Shown: positions 8,287 through 16,874 of the stretch, piece after piece
Position numbering within the stretch: position 1 is the stretch's first letter
How the letters are laid out: the number at the start of each line of letters is the position of its first letter
Assembly (NCBI GenBank): GCA_031287685.1
Contig: JAITSQ010000031.1
Location: 1 to 64,000 of the forward strand
From: Clostridiales bacterium
GTDB taxonomy: Bacteria; Bacillota; Clostridia; Lachnospirales; WQUN01
DNA: 64,000 nucleotides
Direction: 5' to 3'
Made by a program: the position numbers and the translations under genes
Notes under the pieces: generated by a model
Database searches by the model: none
The model's input: the letters and a program-made list of their open reading frames with translations, nothing else
Told to the model about the DNA's origin: nothing

Positions 8287-9366
8287 GTGTCAAGAGTATA
8301 CAATTTTTCCCCCGGCCCGTCGGCGCTGCCGCTGCCGGTTCTTGAAAAAGCGAGCGAGGAGCTTGTGGAATACGGCGCGTCGGGTATGTCCGTGATGGAA
8401 ATGAGCCATCGCTCGAAAGTCTACGACGGAATCATCAAGGGCGCGGAAAATTCGCTCCGCAAACTTATGGGGATTCCGGATAATTATAAGGTGCTGTTTG
8501 TGCAGGGCGGGGCCAGCACTCAGTTTGCCGCCGTGCCGCTGAACTTGTTCCGCAATAAAAAGGCCGATTTTGTCAACACCGGGCTTTGGTCGAAAAAAGC
8601 CATTTCAGAGGCGAAAAAATTCGGGACGGCCGTGGTCGTCGCTTCCTCCGAGGAGGCGGTGTTCAACTATATTCCGAAGCTAGACAAGTCTAAATTTTCG
8701 GCGGACGCGGATTATTTCCACATAACGCTCAACAACACGATTTACGGGACGCGTTTCACGGAGCTGCCCGAAACAGGGGAAATTCCGCTTGTGACGGACG
8801 CGTCGAGCTGTATTTTGTCCGAGCCGCTGGACGTGTCGAAATTCGGCGTTATTTACGCGGGCGCGCAGAAAAATATCGGCCCGGCGGGCCTGACCGTAGT
8901 CATAATCCGGGAGGATTTAATCGGCCGCGCCCTCCCCGGCACGCCGACAATGCTTGACTATAAGACCCACGCGGAGAACGACTCTCTGTATAACACGCCG
9001 CCGACCTTTGCCATATATATAGCAATGCTTGTGTTTGAGTGGCTTGAAAAGCAGGGCGGAGTTGAGGGCGTCGGCGCGCTCAACCGGGAAAAAGCCGACT
9101 TACTGTACGCTCATCTGGACGACTCAAAGATGTTTTCCGCCACCGTATCCGGGGCGGACCGCTCGATTATGAACATTCCGTTTGTGACGGGAAAAGAAGA
9201 GCTTGACGCGAAATTCGTCAAAGAAGCCGAAAAAGCCGGCCTTGTTAACCTCAAGGGGCACAGGAGCGTTGGCGGTATGCGCGCGAGTATTTATAACCCT
9301 ATGCCGATTGAAGGCGTCAGGGCGCTGGTTGAGTTTATGAAAGAATTTGAGCGGGGAAACGGGTGA
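8287..9366 (+). CDS. serC: Phosphoserine aminotransferase SerC
   Basis: A 359-residue class V PLP-dependent aminotransferase making phosphoserine from 3-phosphohydroxypyruvate and glutamate. The opening VYNFSPGPSALPLPVLEKA is typical of SerC, ALPLPVLEKASEEL carries the family start, and the PLP lysine lies in GAQKNIGPAGL. Length is as expected. The start is GTG at 8287, with AAGGAGGG at 8271-8278. It forms an operon with serA and a DUF1015 gene. The upstream family B units carry CCTCCTT, complementary to its ribosome site (see findings). Confidence 0.95.
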   Translation: MSRVYNFSPGPSALPLPVLEKASEELVEYGASGMSVMEMSHRSKVYDGIIKGAENSLRKLMGIPDNYKVLFVQGGASTQFAAVPLNLFRNKKADFVNTGLWSKKAISEAKKFGTAVVVASSEEAVFNYIPKLDKSKFSADADYFHITLNNTIYGTRFTELPETGEIPLVTDASSCILSEPLDVSKFGVIYAGAQKNIGPAGLTVVIIREDLIGRALPGTPTMLDYKTHAENDSLYNTPPTFAIYIAMLVFEWLEKQGGVEGVGALNREKADLLYAHLDDSKMFSATVSGADRSIMNIPFVTGKEELDAKFVKEAEKAGLVNLKGHRSVGGMRASIYNPMPIEGVRALVEFMKEFERGNG

Positions 9367-9404
9367 CACGCCCCGGAAGACTAAGTACAGAAAGGATAGT
9401 TTCA

Positions 9405-10568
9405 ATGTACAATATTCTCACACTCAATAACATCTCCGCGGCGGGCACGTCCTGCCTGCCGGCGGAGGGCTACGCGCTCAGCGATAAGGCGGCTCAGCCC
9501 GACGCCATTATGCTGCGGAGCTTCGATATGCACAGTATGCAAATCCCCGAAAGCGCGCTGTGCGTGGCGCGGGCGGGCGCGGGCGTAAACAATATCCCCG
9601 TCGATAAATGCGCGGAGGCGGGCGTGGTGGTGTTCAACACGCCGGGGGCGAACGCCAACGCCGTTAAGGAGCTTGTGATTACCGGCCTGCTTATTTCCTC
9701 GCGCAAAATTATCAGCGGGGTGAACTGGGCGAAAAGCCTGGTCGGGCGGGAAGGCGTGCCGGCGGCTGTCGAGAAAGGCAAAGCCGCTTACGCCGGTCCG
9801 GAAATCGCGGGCAAGACCCTTGGCATAATCGGCTTAGGGGCGATTGGCGTATTGGCGGCCAACGCCGCCCACGCGCTCGGTATGGAGGTTATCGGCTTCG
9901 ACCCGTTCCTTTCCGTGGACGCGGCCTGGCGGCTGTCTAAAGAGGTGCGCAAGGCCGCCTCGCTCGACGAAATATACCAGAAGTCAGATTATATATCTGT
10001 ACATGTGCCGCTGTCAAAAGATACTAAAGGTATGTTCGGCTCGGCGGCTTTCGCCAAAGTTAAAAACGGCCTGCGCCTGCTGAATTTCTCCCGAGGGGAA
10101 TTGGTGGACGACGCGGCGCTCGCGGAGGCGCTGAAAGCGGGGAGGGTGGCGGCTTATGTCACGGATTTCCCGAACGAGGCGACCGTGGCTATGGACGGGG
10201 TAATCCCCGTGCCGCATCTGGGCGCCTCCACGCCGGAGTCGGAGGACAACTGCGCCGCTATGGCGGCGACTCAGCTGCGCGAATACTTAGAGTACGGCAA
10301 TATAAAAAACTCAGTTAATTTTCCAGACTGCGAGCTGCCCTGGTCGGGCAAGAAGCGGTTCTGCGTGCTCCACAGGAACGTCCCGAACGTGGTGGGCAGC
10401 GTAACGGCGGCCCTTGGCGGAAGCGGCTTCAACATTGACAATATGGTCAACCACAGCAAGGGCGCCTTCGCCTGCACGCTGATTGACGTTGACGAGGACA
10501 GGGACGCGGCCGAGGCCGCCGCTCAGATTGGGCGCGCCGACGGCGTAATTAGAGTGCGGGTGATATAA
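9405..10568 (+). CDS. serA: D-3-phosphoglycerate dehydrogenase SerA (short form)
   Basis: A 387-residue NAD-dependent dehydrogenase for the first step of serine synthesis. The NAD-binding motif is LGIIGLGAIG, followed by the catalytic Arg in NFSRGELVD and the catalytic His in VPHLGASTPESE. A C-terminal ACT domain (about 320-387, beginning FCVLHRNVPNVVGSV) suggests feedback control by serine. The start at 9405 follows GAAAGGA; the in-frame extension back to 9363 overlaps serC and is unlike the family. The stop lies 1 base before the next gene, so translation is probably coupled. Confidence 0.95.
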   Translation: MYNILTLNNISAAGTSCLPAEGYALSDKAAQPDAIMLRSFDMHSMQIPESALCVARAGAGVNNIPVDKCAEAGVVVFNTPGANANAVKELVITGLLISSRKIISGVNWAKSLVGREGVPAAVEKGKAAYAGPEIAGKTLGIIGLGAIGVLAANAAHALGMEVIGFDPFLSVDAAWRLSKEVRKAASLDEIYQKSDYISVHVPLSKDTKGMFGSAAFAKVKNGLRLLNFSRGELVDDAALAEALKAGRVAAYVTDFPNEATVAMDGVIPVPHLGASTPESEDNCAAMAATQLREYLEYGNIKNSVNFPDCELPWSGKKRFCVLHRNVPNVVGSVTAALGGSGFNIDNMVNHSKGAFACTLIDVDEDRDAAEAAAQIGRADGVIRVRVI

Positions 10569-10569
10569 A

Positions 10570-11787
10570 ATGTCTGAAATTAAGCCTTTTATGGCGCTTC
10601 GTCCGCATCTTGAGTTTGCCGTGGATGTGGCGGCGCTGCCGTATGACGTGCTTAGCAGCGACGAAGCGCGGCTTGAGGCCAATCCGTTTTCGTTTTTGCA
10701 CGTGGATAAAGCGGAGATAGACCTGCCTCAAGGTACGGATCTTTATAGTGACGAGGTATACAAGAAAGCAAAAGAAAATTTCGGCAAAATGATTGCCGAC
10801 GGTATAATTTCTAAAGATACAACGCCTTGTTATTATATATACTTACTGACCATGGGCGGGCGGCGGCAGTACGGGATTGTGGCGTGCGCCTCTATTGACG
10901 AGTATCTGGACGGGCGGATTAAGAAACACGAGCTGACCCTGTCGGCGAAAGAGGACGACCGAGCGCGGCACGTGGACGCGCTTGACGCGCAGACCGGGCC
11001 GATTTTCCTGACGTACCGGCGGCGCAAGGAGATTGACGAGATTGTGTCGGACTGGACAACGAGCCACGCCCCGGTGTACGACTTTACGAGCAAGGACTGG
11101 ATAAGCCACACGGCTTGGGTGGTGGACGCGCCGGCCTATATCTCGGCGATTTCGCGCGCGTTTCTGAAGGTGCCGGCGCTGTATATCGCCGACGGACACC
11201 ACCGGAACGCCGGCGCGGCGCGGGTGGCCCTTAAACGGCGGGAAACCCACGGCGCGGGTGAGCACGACTACTGTTTATCTGTAATTTTTCCGGACAATCA
11301 GCTGAAAATTTTGGATTATAACCGCCTTGTGCGGGATTTGAACGGCTTTTCGCCGGAAGGCTTCCTTGAGGAGCTTAAGAAAAATTTTGCCGTTGAAAAA
11401 TTCGACGGGCGCATCGCGCCAAAGAAGCCGCATACTTTCAGTATGTATATGGGCGGGTCTTGGTATGTTCTGAAAGCGAAAACCGTGCCGGCAGACCTGA
11501 TTGAGAGTCTGGACGTATCTATACTGCAGAAGCGCGTGCTTTCGGAGCTTCTGGGGATCGACGATCCGCGCACGGACAAACGGGTGGATTTTGTCGGCGG
11601 GATACGCGGCTTGGCCGAGCTTGAGCGCCGAGTTAACGAGGACGGCTGGGCGGCGGCCTTCGCTATGTACCCGACGTCTCTGGGAGAGCTTCTGGAGGTG
11701 GCGGACGCGGGGCTTATTATGCCGCCGAAAAGCACTTGGTTTGAGCCGAAGCTCCGGAGCGGCTTGTTTATGCATCGCTTGAAGTAG
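10570..11787 (+). CDS. DUF1015 family protein
   Basis: A 405-residue protein of the DUF1015 family. Recognisable features are the N-terminal MALRPHLEFAVDVAALPYDVLSS-type opening (residues 8 onward), PFSFLHVDKAEIDLP, and the conserved IADGHHRNAGAA motif near residue 210. It follows serA by 1 base, an arrangement with serC and serA that is common in Clostridia, implying a role tied to serine metabolism; related proteins have been proposed to act on phosphoserine or serine. The reaction is not something the sequence alone can show. Confidence 0.88.
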   Translation: MSEIKPFMALRPHLEFAVDVAALPYDVLSSDEARLEANPFSFLHVDKAEIDLPQGTDLYSDEVYKKAKENFGKMIADGIISKDTTPCYYIYLLTMGGRRQYGIVACASIDEYLDGRIKKHELTLSAKEDDRARHVDALDAQTGPIFLTYRRRKEIDEIVSDWTTSHAPVYDFTSKDWISHTAWVVDAPAYISAISRAFLKVPALYIADGHHRNAGAARVALKRRETHGAGEHDYCLSVIFPDNQLKILDYNRLVRDLNGFSPEGFLEELKKNFAVEKFDGRIAPKKPHTFSMYMGGSWYVLKAKTVPADLIESLDVSILQKRVLSELLGIDDPRTDKRVDFVGGIRGLAELERRVNEDGWAAAFAMYPTSLGELLEVADAGLIMPPKSTWFEPKLRSGLFMHRLK

Positions 11788-11874
11788 GGCGATTTAACTT
11801 AAAAACCATTTGAAGTTCAGCTTTTTCGGCTATTCCCCGCAAGTTAAACGGCCAATAACCTAAGGAGTATCCCA

Positions 11875-13785
11875 ATGCCCACCACGCCAACCTTCCCCCG
11901 CCGCGCCGTCGTCACGGCGGGAATGCCCTACGGCAATAAAGAGCTTCATTTCGGCCACGTCGGCGGCGTTTTTATCCACGCCGACACCTACTTCCGCTTC
12001 CTCAAAGACAGAATCGGAGAGGATAATGTCGTCTTTGTTTCAGGTACGGATTGTTACGGTTCGCCGATTGTTGAATCCTTCAAAAACCAGACCGAACACG
12101 CCGCTTTAGAGGATTTCGTAAAATATAACCATACCAAGCAGAAAGAGGCGCTTGCCGGTTTTTATGTGGAACCCTCTCTTTTCGCGGCCTCAGGGCTGCC
12201 TCCTTGGCGAGGCCTTCATAAGGACGTATGCAACGAGATTTTCCGCGCCCTCAAGGAGTCCGGCCGCCTCCGCAAGCTCGTCACCAAGCAGTTCTACGAC
12301 GAGGCCGCCCAGGTTTTTCTCAACGGGCGGCAGGTTTTGGGCAAATGCCCGATTGAAGGCTGCAAATCCCAAAAGGCCTACGCCGACGAGTGCGACCTTG
12401 GCCACAGCTACGACCCCTCTCAGCTTATCGACCCGGTGAGCAGCCTCTCCGGCGAGCCGCCCGTAACGCGGGACGCGTCAAATTGGTATTTTGACCTGCA
12501 GAACTCCGCCGAAGCGCTCCGCCAGTGGACGGAGCGCCTTCGCGGCCTGGGCAGCACACGCTCGTTTATGCTGGGCGCGCTCGAAGAATTTCTGAAGCCG
12601 CCGCTTATCCACATCAAGCGGAAATTCCGGAAATCCTTCGACGCGCTCTCCCTCCCGCCGCACCGTCTCTCCGACGACGAGAGCAAGCCCTCTTTCACGC
12701 TTGAGTTCGCGGAGGTTTCCGCGCGGGAAGCCGCCGAGGAAACGCTCAAAGCGGCCGCGATCCCTTTCCGCACGGGCAAAACCCTCGTTCCGTTCCGCCT
12801 GACGGGCAATGTCGAGTGGGGCGTGCCGCTTGATACTGACAGTACAGACGACGAAGGCTTGACTTTTTGGGTGTGGCCGGAGTCTCTCTGGGCGCCGGTC
12901 TCGTTCGTGAAAGCGTATCTTGAAAGCGCCGGGCGCGCCGGCGAGGAAGCGGATTTCTGGTTCAGTCCGGACTGCGCGGTCTATCAGTTTATCGGCGAGG
13001 ACAACATTTCGTTTTACGGCCCGGCGGAAATGGCGATGTTTATGGCCATAGGAAAAAGCCTTGAGGCGCTCCCGACGCTCGTGCCTAATTGTCACTTGCT
13101 TTACGGCGGAGTCAAGGCCAGCTCCTCCGGAGATATTAAGCCGCCCTCCGCGCTCGAGCTTCTGGATATTTACGGCGGCGAGGAGCTTCGGGCGCATTTC
13201 CTGGGCCTTGGGCTGGCGGGGAAAAGCGCGTCTTTTTCCCCAGCGCGGATTCTCGAGCCGGACAAGCCCGCCAAGCAGGACCCCGCCCTCAAGGAAGGCA
13301 GCCTGCTCACGAACGTCTTCAACCGCTTGGCCCGCTCCTGTTTTTACACCGCCCAAACCCGCTTCAGCGGCAAGATCCCGCCGGGCGAAGTCTCTCCGGA
13401 AATTACCGGAATCTGCCAGGAGGCAATCCGCGAATACGAGCGGCTTATGTATAAATTTGAATTCCACAACGTGATGAGCCTGCTCGACACATTTATCCGC
13501 GAAGCCAACAAGCGCTGGGCGCGTGAATCCAAAGAGGAATCCACGCTGGCCCGGACGCTCCTTGACGGCTTTGAGCTGCTCCGCGTCGGCACGGTTCTGC
13601 TTCACCCGATTGCCCCGCGCGGCGCGGCGCTCGTGTTCGAATACCTGCAAATCCCCGGAACCGCCGCTTTTTGGAGCTGGGATAATATTTTCAACCCGCT
13701 TCTTTCCTTTTATCCGGCGGAGCCGAAGGTGAGGGAAATCCCCCCAAAATTTGACTTTTTCCCCCAAAGTAAAGGCTTTGAATAA
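11875..13785 (+). CDS. metG: Methionyl-tRNA synthetase-like class I ligase, divergent
   Basis: A 636-residue class I aminoacyl-tRNA synthetase of the MetRS type. The HIGH motif appears as LHFGH in AGMPYGNKELHFGH, and a zinc-knuckle-like insert (CPIEGC...DECDLGH) is present near 165-190. VYQFIGEDNISFYGP matches the MetRS pre-KMSKS region, but KMSKS itself reads KASSS (GGVKASSSG) and the usual FHxxxWPA is changed to FYGPAEMA. The C-terminal helical anticodon-binding domain is present, with no extra EMAP domain. It could be the cell's only MetRS or a divergent paralogue. The ribosome site AAGGAGT precedes the ATG. A terminator follows immediately. Confidence 0.8.
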   Translation: MPTTPTFPRRAVVTAGMPYGNKELHFGHVGGVFIHADTYFRFLKDRIGEDNVVFVSGTDCYGSPIVESFKNQTEHAALEDFVKYNHTKQKEALAGFYVEPSLFAASGLPPWRGLHKDVCNEIFRALKESGRLRKLVTKQFYDEAAQVFLNGRQVLGKCPIEGCKSQKAYADECDLGHSYDPSQLIDPVSSLSGEPPVTRDASNWYFDLQNSAEALRQWTERLRGLGSTRSFMLGALEEFLKPPLIHIKRKFRKSFDALSLPPHRLSDDESKPSFTLEFAEVSAREAAEETLKAAAIPFRTGKTLVPFRLTGNVEWGVPLDTDSTDDEGLTFWVWPESLWAPVSFVKAYLESAGRAGEEADFWFSPDCAVYQFIGEDNISFYGPAEMAMFMAIGKSLEALPTLVPNCHLLYGGVKASSSGDIKPPSALELLDIYGGEELRAHFLGLGLAGKSASFSPARILEPDKPAKQDPALKEGSLLTNVFNRLARSCFYTAQTRFSGKIPPGEVSPEITGICQEAIREYERLMYKFEFHNVMSLLDTFIREANKRWARESKEESTLARTLLDGFELLRVGTVLLHPIAPRGAALVFEYLQIPGTAAFWSWDNIFNPLLSFYPAEPKVREIPPKFDFFPQSKGFE

Positions 13786-13787
13786 CA

Positions 13788-13816
13788 AAAAAACCGCTCT
13801 GTTGAGCGGTTTTTTT
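13788..13816. terminator. Bidirectional terminator
   Basis: A 7-bp GC stem ACCGCTC (793-799)/GAGCGGT (804-810) with a TGTT loop is flanked by A-runs and T-runs on both sides. It ends the synthetase transcript (+) and the small gene at 13831 (-). Confidence 0.85.
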
Positions 13817-13830
13817 ATGGTAAGACTGAC

Positions 13831-13974
13831 CTATAGCAAATCTATTTTATCCATCATTTTCTGCGTGTCCCTCTTAACCCTGTCCCGGACGCGCCTGTCC
13901 GAAAGCGCCCACGACAGGGCGAGCGCGGCCATCGCGCCCCCAGCTATAAGCCCGGAAGTAAAGCCTCGTTTCAT
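13831..13974 (-). CDS. Small single-span membrane protein (YtxH-like)
   Basis: A 47-residue protein beginning MKRGFTSGLIAGGAMAA, with one glycine/alanine-rich transmembrane helix (about 6-25) and a charged tail SDRRVRDRVKRDTQKMM. This layout resembles the start of YtxH-type general stress proteins and other small Firmicute membrane proteins, but the match is too short to be certain. The ATG at 13972-13974 has AAAGGA upstream. A longer in-frame extension runs into family B repeat DNA and is not real coding sequence. Confidence 0.6.
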   Translation of the reverse strand: MKRGFTSGLIAGGAMAALALSWALSDRRVRDRVKRDTQKMMDKIDLL

Positions 13975-14087
13975 TTCGTCACTATCCTTTCTTGAATTCC
14001 ATACGGAATTAGGGATAGTTTGCGCAGCCCACACGAATTTATTCCACGGCCCCGCCGTTTTTGCCTTAAAGGATTCAGGCGGCCCAA

Positions 14088-14255
14088 AGGCTTTGCTCGG
14101 TGTTTTTTGGCGGTTAAACCCCCGCCAAAAAGCCCCCTTCTTGCTCGGTGTTTTTTGGCGGTTCCCCGCGTTTGCGTTCGCTATTTTGGCTCCGCCAAAA
14201 AGCTGTTGCAAACGCTCGCGCCCCCGTCAAAAAGCCCCCTTCTTTCTCCTTAAAC
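14088..14255. repeat. Family B hairpin-unit array, locus 2
   Basis: Two tandem units in + orientation. Unit 1: TTTGCTCGGTG, a 10-bp stem TTTTTGGCGG (14104-14113)/CCGCCAAAAA (14122-14131), then AGCCCCCTTCTTG. Unit 2: CTCGGTG, then the large CCCCGCGTTTGC hairpin shared with locus 1 in inverted form, then AAAAAGCCCCCTTCTT. This fills most of the gap between the genes at 13974 and 14273. Confidence 0.8.
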
Positions 14256-14272
14256 CGCCTAATTTAAACGGG

Positions 14273-15484
14273 TTAATACTGCCGCAGGATAAATAGCGGC
14301 GGCCGCCGTGACAGCCCGTCCATAAGGGAGACGGCGCTTTCGTAAGTCTCCGCTTCATAAACGCTCCATTCCTCGTTTTCCTTATGCGCCAGGATTTTTT
14401 TGCCTCCGGCGGTCTCCGCGTAATAAAACGCGCCCGCCGCGCATTGAAAGGTGAGGCGCGCCGAAGCTGGGAGCTTGCCCGAAGCGGCCACGGCGGCCGC
14501 GGCCTCCGGGTTCTCCGCCGAAATGTAGCCTACGGCGTTAGCCAGCGGCGCAAACAGAAGCTCCGGCGCGCAGTCCGGGTAACGCGCGTTCACATAGGCC
14601 TTGTACTTCGCGTACTTATCATAACCGGACACACCGAGCTTCCACTTCTCCTCGTCCAGCTCAAAAAGATACCCGGATATGTCCGCCGTATCTTTAGTTG
14701 GGGAGACGAGCGCCGCGCAATATTTGTCGTCCTTATATAAATACCGAAAGTCAAAGCCGTCCGGATATTTTGGCGAAAGCAGTTTGACTATTTGCCCGTA
14801 ATCCGATCCGTCCTTGATTACTTTGCGAAGCTGCCCGTGTTTATTGTCGTATACGGCCAACAGTTTCTGCATTGTCTCGCGGGTGATTTCGCCGCAGGTT
14901 TCTTCCGAATCGGCTATGAGAAAGCCGTTTTTCGTCTCATACGCGGCGAAAACGGCAAAGCCCGAACCTGTCTTTTTCGTCGGCAGGCCGCCCTCCGCCC
15001 GGACGTCGGACGGCTTCATATAAAGCAGCAGAGCCTCCCGGTAAAGCTCCGCCTCCGGCAATCCCTCCGGGATAACGTCCCGCGCGGTGATATACGCGCC
15101 GGAGGAGGCTTCGTACAAATAGCCCATATTTGTTATATACACAGAATACTTCGAAAACTCCTCGCAGAATTTCTCCGCCGTCCTCGCCGCGAAAATCGCG
15201 GCTTCTTTCAGCTCCTCCGCCTCCGTCTCTGATTTTTCGGGCGCGGGCGCGGCCTCGGCCAAGCGCGGAGCCGGCTCGTCCGGCGCCTCCAAGGCCGTCT
15301 CCTCCCCGGCCTGTTTTTTCGCCGAAACGACCGACAGGCCGCACACGACCGCGAAAAGCGCCGCGACAAAAACCAAAATCCCGCCCGTAACTTTCCTCGC
15401 GCGGGTTTTGTCGATTTTCGCGCCGCAGTATCCGCATTTTTCGCCGTCCTCGGCCACGGCGGTTTTACATTTGGAGCACAGCAT
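14273..15484 (-). CDS. Zinc-ribbon single-span membrane protein
   Basis: A 403-residue protein I cannot assign to a named family. The N-terminus is a zinc ribbon (MLCSKCK...CGYCG, residues 1-20) in the cytoplasm, then one transmembrane helix (about 34-54), then an acidic Glu/Ala/Pro-rich linker (about 58-95) and a ~300-residue external domain rich in Tyr and Lys. The same zinc-ribbon/helix/extracytoplasmic layout is seen in YvlB- and TcaA-like proteins. ATG at 15484 has AAAGGAG at the right spacing; a longer frame back to 15565 is only repeat DNA. Confidence 0.75.
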   Translation of the reverse strand: MLCSKCKTAVAEDGEKCGYCGAKIDKTRARKVTGGILVFVAALFAVVCGLSVVSAKKQAGEETALEAPDEPAPRLAEAAPAPEKSETEAEELKEAAIFAARTAEKFCEEFSKYSVYITNMGYLYEASSGAYITARDVIPEGLPEAELYREALLLYMKPSDVRAEGGLPTKKTGSGFAVFAAYETKNGFLIADSEETCGEITRETMQKLLAVYDNKHGQLRKVIKDGSDYGQIVKLLSPKYPDGFDFRYLYKDDKYCAALVSPTKDTADISGYLFELDEEKWKLGVSGYDKYAKYKAYVNARYPDCAPELLFAPLANAVGYISAENPEAAAAVAASGKLPASARLTFQCAAGAFYYAETAGGKKILAHKENEEWSVYEAETYESAVSLMDGLSRRPPLFILRQY

Positions 15485-15549
15485 CGGGCGTCTCCTTTCC
15501 TTGAAAAATATAGTTCTTAAGCAATCGCTTACCCTTGCCTTGCCTCGAA

Positions 15550-15800
15550 ATATAGCAATTTTCAAAATCGCGGCCCGGTGTTTTGAGCTTCCAAGAGAAT
15601 CTCAAAGCCCCCTCCTTGACTGCCGGCGTTCGCGAAAAACGGCTTAAAACCGGTGTTTTTCGGCGCTGCTGCCCGCCGAAAAAGCCTCCTTCTTGCCGGT
15701 GTTTTTTCGGCGCTGCCGCCCTCTCGCAAGCTCCGCTTGCCGGCCCTCCGACGCCGATTTTCCGCTCCGCGCCAGTCAGCGTTTTGTAAAATTGCTATAT
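15550..15800. repeat. MITE-like element A, copy 3, split by two family B insertions
   Basis: Read against copy 1 in reverse, the element A sequence is continuous except for two inserted blocks. Block 1 (15574-15618) is one family B unit: CCCGGTGTTTTGAG ... CTCAAAGCCCCCTCCTTG. Block 2 (about 15650-15752) is two units starting CCGGTGTTTTTCGG. The right terminal repeat (to 15800) overlaps the last seven codons of holA. Confidence 0.8.
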
Positions 15801-16774
15801 TGCGCGATAAGCGCCTCCGCGCCGGCCTCTCCGTCGAGCCGGCCGCTTTTGACGGCTTCGTCGAGCCGAAGGCAGTCACGCAGGGCTTGCTTCAGCCGCT
15901 CCTCCGAAAAGCGCCCGGCGGATTTTTCGGCCGAGCGGACGGCGAACGGCGGCAGGCCGAGCGCGGAGGATGCCCCGCTCCCTCCGCCGGATTTGCAGGC
16001 CAGCATTATCCGGAACTGCCGCTCAATAAGCGCGATTACCATAACCGGAGACTCCTTCAAGGCCATCATATCGCCGAAAAGAGTCAGGGCGCGCGCGCCG
16101 TCCCCGGCGGAGAGCGCCTCCGTAAGCTCGAACACGCGGCTTTCCGCCGTGCGCGGGGTCAGCGCGTCTATATCGCCTTTCGTTATCTCCGCGCCGGAGG
16201 CGTAGCCGGCCAGCTTCATAATCTCCGCGCTGAGCGCGTCCATGCCGCGCGGGGCGGCGCAGACAAAATAATCCGCCGTCTCCCGGCTCATAGGCGAGCC
16301 GAGCCCCGCCGCCGTCCGCGCCGCCCAATTCGCCAGCTCCGCCGCGGGCGGCGTTTTGCAGTCCGCGCACACCGCCGCTTTCAGAAACGTCTTATAGGTT
16401 TTCAGGCGTTTGTCCGCCTTTTCCTCAATAAACACGACCGTAACGCCCGGCGGCATATTTTCGGCGTAGGCGGCGCATTTTTCCGCGTCCGCCGAGGCCT
16501 TTTCAAAAAAGCCGCTGTTTTTCACAGCGACCAAACGGCGCTCCGCCATAAACGGCGCGGATTCGCATTTATTTATGAACCCGGTCAGGACGCCGCCCTC
16601 CCGGATTCTGTCGTAATTCATCAGCCGCTGGGTTTTGTCGGGCAGCACCGCGTCCAAAATCCGCGAGAGATACAGCTCTTTCAAATAATTTTCCGCGCCG
16701 TAAAACAGGTATAAGGGCGCGGCGGCCCCGCGTTTGAGCGTTTCGCGGATTTCCTTAAGGGACATTTCAGGCAT
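15776..16774 (-). CDS. holA: DNA polymerase III delta subunit HolA
   Basis: A 332-residue clamp-loader subunit that opens the beta clamp. It begins MPEMSLKEIRETLKRG and has the delta-family features PLYLFYGAENYLKELY (degenerate nucleotide-binding region), a mid-domain with VVFIEEKADKRLKTYK, and an all-helical C-terminal domain with IERQFRIMLACK. Start ATG at 16774, with ATG at 16765 as an alternative; the ribosome site is weak. The final SNFTKR and stop are encoded by the terminal repeat of element A copy 3. It follows yqeY but probably has its own promoter (16805-16833), as a terminator lies between them. Confidence 0.9.
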   Translation of the reverse strand: MPEMSLKEIRETLKRGAAAPLYLFYGAENYLKELYLSRILDAVLPDKTQRLMNYDRIREGGVLTGFINKCESAPFMAERRLVAVKNSGFFEKASADAEKCAAYAENMPPGVTVVFIEEKADKRLKTYKTFLKAAVCADCKTPPAAELANWAARTAAGLGSPMSRETADYFVCAAPRGMDALSAEIMKLAGYASGAEITKGDIDALTPRTAESRVFELTEALSAGDGARALTLFGDMMALKESPVMVIALIERQFRIMLACKSGGGSGASSALGLPPFAVRSAEKSAGRFSEERLKQALRDCLRLDEAVKSGRLDGEAGAEALIAQYSNFTKR

Positions 16775-16804
16775 TCGCCGCACAACCCAACTTTTTTTCT
16801 TACT

Positions 16805-16833
16805 ATTATATATTACTCCGCCGCCCGGAGCAA
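16805..16833 (-). promoter_or_regulatory. Likely promoter of holA
   Basis: On the minus strand, TTGCTC (16828-16833) and TATAAT (16805-16810) are 17 bases apart, some 30 bases before the holA start. It lies just after the yqeY terminator. Confidence 0.55.
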
Positions 16834-16835
16834 GC

Positions 16836-16874
16836 AAAAAAACACCCGGCTAACCCGCCAAGTGTTTTTTCACC
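16836..16874 (-). terminator. Terminator overlapping the yqeY stop codon
   Basis: The minus strand reads CACTTGGC-GGGTTA-GCCGGGTG followed by seven Ts. The yqeY stop codon TAG lies in the loop, so the last codons form the ascending arm of the hairpin. Confidence 0.7.

Noticed and set aside
8027-8395. 122-codon frame between ftsZ and serC; similar peptides from 17642-17857 and 28045-28293
   Set aside because: The recurring LLGV...CLK.FRQ..ASFLPGVF peptide is the translation of family B repeats, appears in different orientations relative to genes, has no ribosome site and overlaps real genes.
12478-13788. 436-codon frame on the - strand
   Set aside because: Antisense to the methionyl-tRNA synthetase gene, which has clear family motifs.
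13975-14211. N-terminal extension of the small gene at 13831
   Set aside because: The added residues translate repeat DNA; the ATG at 13974 has its own ribosome site.
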